The notes under the pieces were generated by a model. It was not told the origin of the DNA, made no database searches, and was given only the letters and a program-made list of their open reading frames with translations. The position numbers were made by a program, and so were the translations under genes. From the NCBI RefSeq assembly GCF_003148805.1, contig NZ_QGGX01000009.1, forward strand, positions 62,001 to 126,000: 64,000 nucleotides of DNA, written 5' to 3'. Source of the DNA: Aminobacter sp. AP02 (lineage in GTDB: Bacteria; Pseudomonadota; Alphaproteobacteria; Rhizobiales; Rhizobiaceae). Positions 59,652 through 64,000 of the stretch are shown here, in pieces. The stretch's first letter is position 1; every line of letters starts with the position of its first letter.

Positions 59652-60251
59652 GTGACAAGCCAGTATCGTATAGTGGTGCCAGCACAGTCTGGACGCTCCA
59701 TCCGCGTCTCACGCGGCGACCTTGTTCGCATCATCGACCCCAAGGGCCAGCAGGTCGCCGACCTCTGGGCGTTCACCACCGACATGCGGGATTGGCTGAG
59801 CACGTCGAATACCCGCGACATCGGCGAGCGCCTGTTTCCGAAGGTCGGCGAGCACTTCTACGGAACGACAGGAGAGCCATTGCTGACGCTTGTCGAGGAT
59901 GCCTCGCCGGGCCCGCACGACATGCTCTATCCCGCCTGCAATCATGCGCTTTATGTGCGCGCCGGGTTTCAGGATCATCCCAATTGCCAGGACAATTTGC
60001 ACGCCGCCCTCGCTTCCGAAGGCCTTGCCCTGCCTTTCACGCCTGATCCGGTCGACCTGTTTCAAAACTCGCTTCCGCAGCCGGACGGCCGCATCGACGT
60101 GTTTGCCTCGATCAACCCGCCCGGCGGCAACGTCACTCTGCGCGCCGAACGGGACCTTGTGCTGGTCGTCACCGCATGTTCAGTCGACCACTATCCCACA
60201 AATGGCGGTATCTGTACGGAGATCGAGGTCGAGGTCACAACCGCGCGGTAG
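59652..60251 (+). CDS. DUF1989 (urea-carboxylase-associated) family protein
   Basis: 199 residues of the DUF1989 family, members of which accompany urea carboxylase or ethylammeline/aminomethyl metabolism. RIVVPAQSGRSIRVSRGDLVRIIDPKGQQVADLWAF, DMLYPACNHALYV and CSVDHYPTNGGICTEIEVEV are typical; the Cys residues suggest a metal or catalytic site. GTG start with GAGGA upstream. No urea carboxylase nearby, so the role is open. Confidence 0.85.
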   Translation: MTSQYRIVVPAQSGRSIRVSRGDLVRIIDPKGQQVADLWAFTTDMRDWLSTSNTRDIGERLFPKVGEHFYGTTGEPLLTLVEDASPGPHDMLYPACNHALYVRAGFQDHPNCQDNLHAALASEGLALPFTPDPVDLFQNSLPQPDGRIDVFASINPPGGNVTLRAERDLVLVVTACSVDHYPTNGGICTEIEVEVTTAR

Positions 60252-60280
60252 CGCCGTTCCTCGAATGCAATCATTGACTG

Positions 60281-60302
60281 GATATAAAGACTTCTTTATA
60301 TC
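60281..60302. promoter_or_regulatory. Palindromic operator before the betaine-homocysteine methyltransferase gene
   Basis: Two 10-bp arms, gatataaaga and tcttatatc-type partner (60281-60290 and 60293-60302), flank a 2-base centre. It lies about 34 bases before the start codon. The shape fits ArsR-family regulators that sense S-adenosylmethionine or S-adenosylhomocysteine in alphaproteobacteria (SamR/SahR); this is inferred from pattern and gene function. Confidence 0.6.
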
Positions 60303-60335
60303 ACCTTCCACTCTCCAGATATGAAAGTCGCTGCG

Positions 60336-61355
60336 ATGACGACCAATCCGATCGATGCCCTGCTGGCCGAAAAGGGTGTGCTGCTTGCCGATGGCGCAAC
60401 CGGCACCAATCTGTTCGCCATGGGCCTCGAAGCCGGCGAAGCGCCCGAGCTGTGGAACGAAAGCGCGCCGGAAAAGATCACGGCTCTGCACCAGAAGTTC
60501 GTCGAGGCCGGCGCCGACATCATCCTCACCAACTCGTTCGGCGGCACCCGTCACCGGCTCAAGCTCCACCACGCCCAGGACCGCGTGCACGCGCTCAACA
60601 AGCGTGCCGCCGAAATCGCGCGCGCCGTCGCCGACAAGGCCGATCGCCGCGTCATCGTCGCCGGCTCCGTCGGCCCGACCGGCGAGCTTCTGGTTCCGCT
60701 TGGCGCCATGACCTACGACGAGGCTGTCGACGCTTTTGCCGAACAGATCGAAGGCCTCAAGGCTGGCGGTGCTGAAGTCGCCTGGATCGAAACCATGTCG
60801 GCGCCGGACGAAATCCGCGCCGCCGCCGAGGCCGCCATTCGTGTTGGCCTGCCCTACACCTACACCGGCTCGTTCGACACCGCCGGACGTACCATGATGG
60901 GCCTGCTGCCCAAGGACATCCACGGCGTCGTCGACGGCCTTGCCGAAAATCCGCTCGGTGTTGGCGCCAATTGCGGCGTCGGCGCATCCGATATCCTTGC
61001 CTCGCTGCTCGACATGAGCGAAGCCAAGCCGGATGCCACCATCATCATCAAGGGGAATTGCGGCATCCCGGAATTCCGCGGCACCGAGATTCACTATTCG
61101 GGCACGCCTGAACTGATGTCAGACTATGTCCGCCTTGCGGTCGACGGCGGCGCGAAGATCATCGGTGGCTGCTGCGGCACCTCGTTCGAACATCTGGCGG
61201 CTATGCGCAAGGCGCTCGACGCCCACAAGAAGGATGTACGCCCGACGGTCGAGGCAATTGTCGAGCGCATCGGTCCGATGCGCAACAAGCTTGCGGCTCC
61301 GAACACCGCCGAAAGCAGCGAAGGCCGTCGCGAACGTCGTCGTGGCCGCGCCTGA
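60336..61355 (+). CDS. bmt: Betaine-homocysteine S-methyltransferase
   Basis: 339-residue zinc methyltransferase that moves a methyl group from glycine betaine (or S-methylmethionine) to homocysteine, giving methionine. The barrel has LLADGATGTNLFAMGLE, TNSFGGTRHRLKLHH and the zinc cysteines in KGNCGIPEF and GGCCGTSFEH. Rhizobial Bmt is the closest type. An in-frame ATG at 60321 would add five residues. It follows a clean palindrome and ends in a bidirectional terminator. It would yield dimethylglycine from betaine, the substrate class of the dehydrogenase at 51287. Confidence 0.88.
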   Translation: MTTNPIDALLAEKGVLLADGATGTNLFAMGLEAGEAPELWNESAPEKITALHQKFVEAGADIILTNSFGGTRHRLKLHHAQDRVHALNKRAAEIARAVADKADRRVIVAGSVGPTGELLVPLGAMTYDEAVDAFAEQIEGLKAGGAEVAWIETMSAPDEIRAAAEAAIRVGLPYTYTGSFDTAGRTMMGLLPKDIHGVVDGLAENPLGVGANCGVGASDILASLLDMSEAKPDATIIIKGNCGIPEFRGTEIHYSGTPELMSDYVRLAVDGGAKIIGGCCGTSFEHLAAMRKALDAHKKDVRPTVEAIVERIGPMRNKLAAPNTAESSEGRRERRRGRA

Positions 61356-61392
61356 CGGGGCTTTTGCTTACACACTCTGACGAGCAACAAGG

Positions 61393-61424
61393 AAAAGCTC
61401 CCCTAAGATAGCGGGAGCTTTTTT
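61393..61424. terminator. Bidirectional terminator between bmt and padR
   Basis: Stem aaaagctccc/gggagctttt (61393-61402 and 61413-61422) with a T-run to 61424 and the matching A-run at left; between the convergent genes. Confidence 0.9.
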
Positions 61425-61443
61425 ACGGGCGTTGCCAGCCGAC

Positions 61444-62034
61444 CTACAGGTCTTCGAGGTCGCGCCGCGCCTTCTTGAGAATTTCTCGGGCTTTTTCGGC
61501 CTGAGCCGCATTGAATGAACCGCCGCGCAGGCGGGTAAACAGTGCGAATTTCAAAGCCCTGAACTCTTCGCCTATTGCAACGCCGCCCACTTGCGCCGAA
61601 GCCTCGTCGATCTGCGCGTTAATCTTTTCGAGCTCGTCCGCATGCTCGGCCAGATAGGCCTGCCCCTGCCCGGTGATCGAATAGAGACGTTTGTTGCCAT
61701 TGGCGACCGACGCGACGAGATCCGCCTCCTCCAGCATCTGCAGCATAGGATAAATCGCACCCGGGCTCGGGCTGTAAGCGCCCTGGAACTTGGCTTCCAG
61801 TGCCTTGATGATGTCGTAGCCATGGCGCGGCTCCTCGGCGATCAGGCCGAGCACGACCAGGCGCAGCGCGCCGGGATCGAACATGCGCGGCCCGCGACCG
61901 CCAAAAGGCCCACCGCGATGCCGTCCAAACGGACCGCCTCGGCCATGGCGTCCGCCTGCCCTGCTGCTGTCGTCGGACTGTCCGGACATCGACCAGCCAC
62001 CGCCGCAGCGATTGTTGAAATGTGGGGTGAACAT
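61444..62034 (-). CDS. PadR-family transcriptional regulator
   Basis: 196 residues. The winged-helix domain starts near GALRLVVLGLIAEEPRHGYDIIKALEAKFQGAYSPSPGAIYPMLQMLEEADLV, followed by the C-terminal dimerisation helices. The N-terminus is unusually long and Gly/Arg/His-rich (GRHGRGGPFGRHRGGPFGGRG), which may be flexible or metal-binding. ATG 62034 has AGG with 7-base spacing. The palindrome 47 bases upstream of the start suggests autoregulation. No target gene is visible. Confidence 0.85.
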   Translation of the reverse strand: MFTPHFNNRCGGGWSMSGQSDDSSRAGGRHGRGGPFGRHRGGPFGGRGPRMFDPGALRLVVLGLIAEEPRHGYDIIKALEAKFQGAYSPSPGAIYPMLQMLEEADLVASVANGNKRLYSITGQGQAYLAEHADELEKINAQIDEASAQVGGVAIGEEFRALKFALFTRLRGGSFNAAQAEKAREILKKARRDLEDL

Positions 62035-62070
62035 GTGAGTACCTCTCCAGGATTGTTGCTTCATGCATCC

Positions 62071-62094
62071 ATATCTATTCAAAGATATATCTTT
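62071..62094. promoter_or_regulatory. Candidate PadR operator
   Basis: aaagatatatcttt (62081-62094) is a perfect 14-bp palindrome; atatct at 62071-62076 pairs with agatat inside it as an overlapping second dyad. It lies in the padR promoter region. Confidence 0.5.
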
Positions 62095-62145
62095 TGCAAG
62101 ATACAACGTAATAATTTTCTCCGGGGCCTCCCACGGGGAATGCGA

Positions 62146-62177
62146 AAAGGCCGGCAAGGTTTCCCTCGCCGGCCTTT
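62146..62177 (-). terminator. Terminator after the small hypothetical gene
   Basis: Stem aaaggccggc/gccggccttt (62146-62155 and 62168-62177) with a 12-base loop. On the minus strand a T-run follows. It lies 47 bases past the stop of the gene at 62225. Confidence 0.8.
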
Positions 62178-62224
62178 ATCCGATGGTGCATGATCGAGGC
62201 GATCAGGCCGCCCCAGCCCCCCTG

Positions 62225-62644
62225 TTATTCGTTGTTTTCAGCGTAGATTGCGCGCGCTGACCTGAAGTCGGTTCCCGAACCTTCCGCCCGTTGCAACATC
62301 ACTACCGCGTCCGACGTTCCAACATCGGAAAGCAGTTCCAGAGCATGGCGGAAGCGTTCGTTGTTGAGCGCCGACAAGGCAGTCCGGTGGGCATCTTCGA
62401 CATCCTTGTCGACCTTGCGTGATCCACTGGCCTCGGCTTCCGCTACGCTGGAGATCGCAAAGAACTGCGCCGGCTTGGTCTGCACGTGGACATAGCTGCT
62501 GCGCGCAACCGGTTCCTGCAGCGAGGCGGCGGTGACAGATGTCTGTTGCGGCTTCGGCTCAACCCGGCCCTCTACAACCGGCACCAGCCTGTCGCTCAGG
62601 CGGACAACCTGACTATAGCTGGCGCCCGGACCGCCAATCAACAT
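62225..62644 (-). CDS. Hypothetical protein
   Basis: 139 residues, no recognised family. The N-terminal half is polar with YSQVVRLSDRLVPVVEGRVEPKPQQTSVTAASL; the C-terminal half is helical and repeat-like, DKDVEDAHRTALSALNNERFRHALELLSDVGTSDAVVMLQRAEGSG. No signal peptide or membrane segment. AAGGGG lies 6-7 bases before the ATG, and a rho-independent terminator follows the stop, so it is likely a real single-gene unit. Confidence 0.65.
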   Translation of the reverse strand: MLIGGPGASYSQVVRLSDRLVPVVEGRVEPKPQQTSVTAASLQEPVARSSYVHVQTKPAQFFAISSVAEAEASGSRKVDKDVEDAHRTALSALNNERFRHALELLSDVGTSDAVVMLQRAEGSGTDFRSARAIYAENNE

Positions 62645-62838
62645 TCACTTCCCCTTGCGCAATTCACCCGACTTTAGCGTGGAAGGGTTGTGAAGCCCTT
62701 TCAATAAAAAATGGCATTTGATCGGAATTCCCGATAATACCTTAGAAACACTATGTTTTTCGGCTTTGCCATCGAGATGGCAAGTGCACGGCACCAGCCA
62801 TCTCGCAAGCTTGAAGTCTTAGCGAGATATCGACTCGG

Positions 62839-64000
62839 CTAGCGCTTTGCATCCTCGAGCGCCGAAGCCAGACGCACCAGCGAAAGGAATTCGGCCCGGT
62901 ATCCGAACGGATCGCTGCCCCGCGCAGCTGTCGCGATCTCGGTGATCTTGTCGAAGCCGAATTTCGCCGTCGTATCCTCATTGCGCAGCTTTTGGCCAAA
63001 TGCCGCGACCGCGATCGAGAAGCGCTGGTCGGTACCGGCGCCATCAAAGCTTGCCACCTCGTTTGCCTTGGTCACAGGCGTGGACATCAGTTTGCTCGTG
63101 TCGTCGTCGGGTGCCTTGTAGCGGATCTTGACGAAGGCATACTCGTCGGCGTTCGAGACGCCACCGTTGCCGGCGGTTGCCTCCCCGTAGCGCAGGTCAT
63201 CGATCTGCTGCGGTGCCCCCTTGGGCGTGATCTCGTAGATCGCCGTCACCGAGTGACCCGAACCGATCTCGCCCGCGTCGACACGGTCGTTGTTGAAATC
63301 CTCGCGGTTGAGCGCACGTGTTTCGTAGCCGATCAGGCGATATTCCGAGACCGCCTGCGGGTTGAACTCGACCTGGATCTTCACATCCTTGGCGATGGTG
63401 AACAGCGTCGAGGAAGCGTCCTCGACCAGTACCTTCTCCGCCTCGGCCAAGGTGTCGATATAGGCAGCCGTGCCATTGCCGTTCTGGGCGATGGTCTGCA
63501 TCATCTGGTCGTTGAGGTTGCCGCGTCCGAAGCCGAACACCGACAGGAACACACCAGATTTGCGCTTCTCCTCTATCAGTCGCTTCAGATCCTCGTCGTC
63601 GCTCTGACCGACGTTGAAGTCACCATCGGTCGCCAGCATCACCCTGTTGACGCCGTCCTTGACGAAGGATTTCTGCGCCAGCCTGTAGGCCTCGCGGATA
63701 CCCGCCTCGCCCGCCGTCGAGCCACCTGGTGTCAACGTGTCGATCGCCTGCAGGATCTTTGTGCGGTCCGATGCCTTGGTCGGTTCCAGCACAGTCCCGG
63801 CATCACCTGCATAAGTGACGATCGAGACGGTATCATCGGGGCTCAGCTTGTTGACCAGGAGCCGGAATGCCGAGCGCAACAGCGGCAGTTTGTCCGGCTC
63901 GTCCATCGAGCCGGAAACGTCGATCAGGAAGACCAGGTTGGCCTTGGGCTGTTCGACCGGCTTGACCTCGTAACCTTTTATGGCGACGTGCATCAGCTTG
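62839..64000 (-). CDS. von Willebrand factor A domain protein, YfbK family (N-terminus beyond window)
   Basis: The visible part has 387 residues and is open to the right edge, where KLMHVAIKGYEVKPVEQPKANLVFLIDVSGSMDEPDKLPLL begins the VWA domain. The MIDAS metal site is complete: DVSGSM, the Thr in GGSTAGEAG, and the Asp in LATDGDFN. A C-terminal domain (YRLIGYETRALNREDFNNDRVDAGEIGSGHSVTAIYEI) matches the YfbK group, exported or lipoprotein VWA proteins of unknown function. The full-length protein normally has a further 200 or more residues at the front, outside the window. The gene runs towards the hypothetical gene. Confidence 0.85.
   Translation of the reverse strand, partial: KLMHVAIKGYEVKPVEQPKANLVFLIDVSGSMDEPDKLPLLRSAFRLLVNKLSPDDTVSIVTYAGDAGTVLEPTKASDRTKILQAIDTLTPGGSTAGEAGIREAYRLAQKSFVKDGVNRVMLATDGDFNVGQSDDEDLKRLIEEKRKSGVFLSVFGFGRGNLNDQMMQTIAQNGNGTAAYIDTLAEAEKVLVEDASSTLFTIAKDVKIQVEFNPQAVSEYRLIGYETRALNREDFNNDRVDAGEIGSGHSVTAIYEITPKGAPQQIDDLRYGEATAGNGGVSNADEYAFVKIRYKAPDDDTSKLMSTPVTKANEVASFDGAGTDQRFSIAVAAFGQKLRNEDTTAKFGFDKITEIATAARGSDPFGYRAEFLSLVRLASALEDAKR

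Noticed and set aside
60252-60335. SAM-II-type riboswitch ahead of bmt
   Set aside because: The gap is explained by a protein-type palindrome; the conserved pseudoknot pattern is not seen.
1-64000. tRNA, rRNA, CRISPR arrays, insertion sequences, integrase or phage genes
   Set aside because: None was found by reading both strands; repeats present are intergenic palindromes and short arrays only.

Overview
The window is GC-rich, tightly packed alphaproteobacterial DNA. It is most likely from a Rhizobiales/Phyllobacteriaceae chromosome of the Mesorhizobium or Aminobacter type. The strongest markers are the acpXL-fabF2XL-fabF1XL-adh2XL-lpxXL locus for very-long-chain lipid A acylation, a hmuPSTUV haem locus with a RirA-type TGA-N9-TCA site, an RHH-less PutA with a divergent Lrp-type PutR, and typical rhizobial intergenic palindromes. 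I see no rRNA, tRNA, CRISPR array, integrase or transposase. It reads as ordinary chromosome with a strong catabolic flavour. Genus is inferred, not shown.

Layout. 1-7720: haem uptake. hmuP-S-T-U-V run leftwards (hmuV is cut by the window edge). The TonB-dependent receptor, an exported small protein, a small hypothetical, an IsdG-type haem monooxygenase and a VOC protein run rightwards and end in a clear terminator. 7757-16467: proline and amino-acid catabolism (putA/putR, a gabD-like dehydrogenase), a di-haem peroxidase lipoprotein with a small membrane partner, and an AEC permease. 16638-22305: a degenerate histidine phosphatase, then the lipid A VLCFA operon. 22314-26848: a three-subunit molybdopterin oxidoreductase, best read as sulfite dehydrogenase SoeABC. 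27317: an L,D-transpeptidase.

28041-37324 is the most striking block. It encodes a Tat-exported flavin amine oxidase, a secreted cytochrome c, a RidA imine deaminase with its own signal peptide, an M20 amidohydrolase, and a complete peptide-type ABC importer with both ATPases fused in one chain. I read it as a periplasmic amine dehydrogenation system in which electrons go to cytochrome c and the reactive imine is hydrolysed outside the cytoplasm.

37343-49062: TerB-like protein, TauE/SafE exporter, AraC regulator with a VOC protein, a cupin of the DMSP-lyase superfamily coupled to cobQ, acyl-CoA dehydrogenase plus 3-hydroxyisobutyrate dehydrogenase separated by an inverted octamer-repeat array, a candidate structured RNA ending in a terminator, a phasin-like protein, an AhpD-like protein, a class III aminotransferase, a secreted repeat protein and an MFS carrier.

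49263-61355: methylated-compound metabolism. It holds a pyrrolysine-free MttB-type methyltransferase, a Rid protein, a dimethylglycine/sarcosine-type dehydrogenase, a DddP-type DMSP lyase with every expected metal ligand, a bile-acid-symporter-family carrier, a PhnD-like protein, a desaturase with a divergent XRE regulator, a DUF1989 protein, and a betaine-homocysteine methyltransferase behind a near-perfect palindrome. The window ends with a PadR regulator, a small hypothetical and a truncated von Willebrand A protein.
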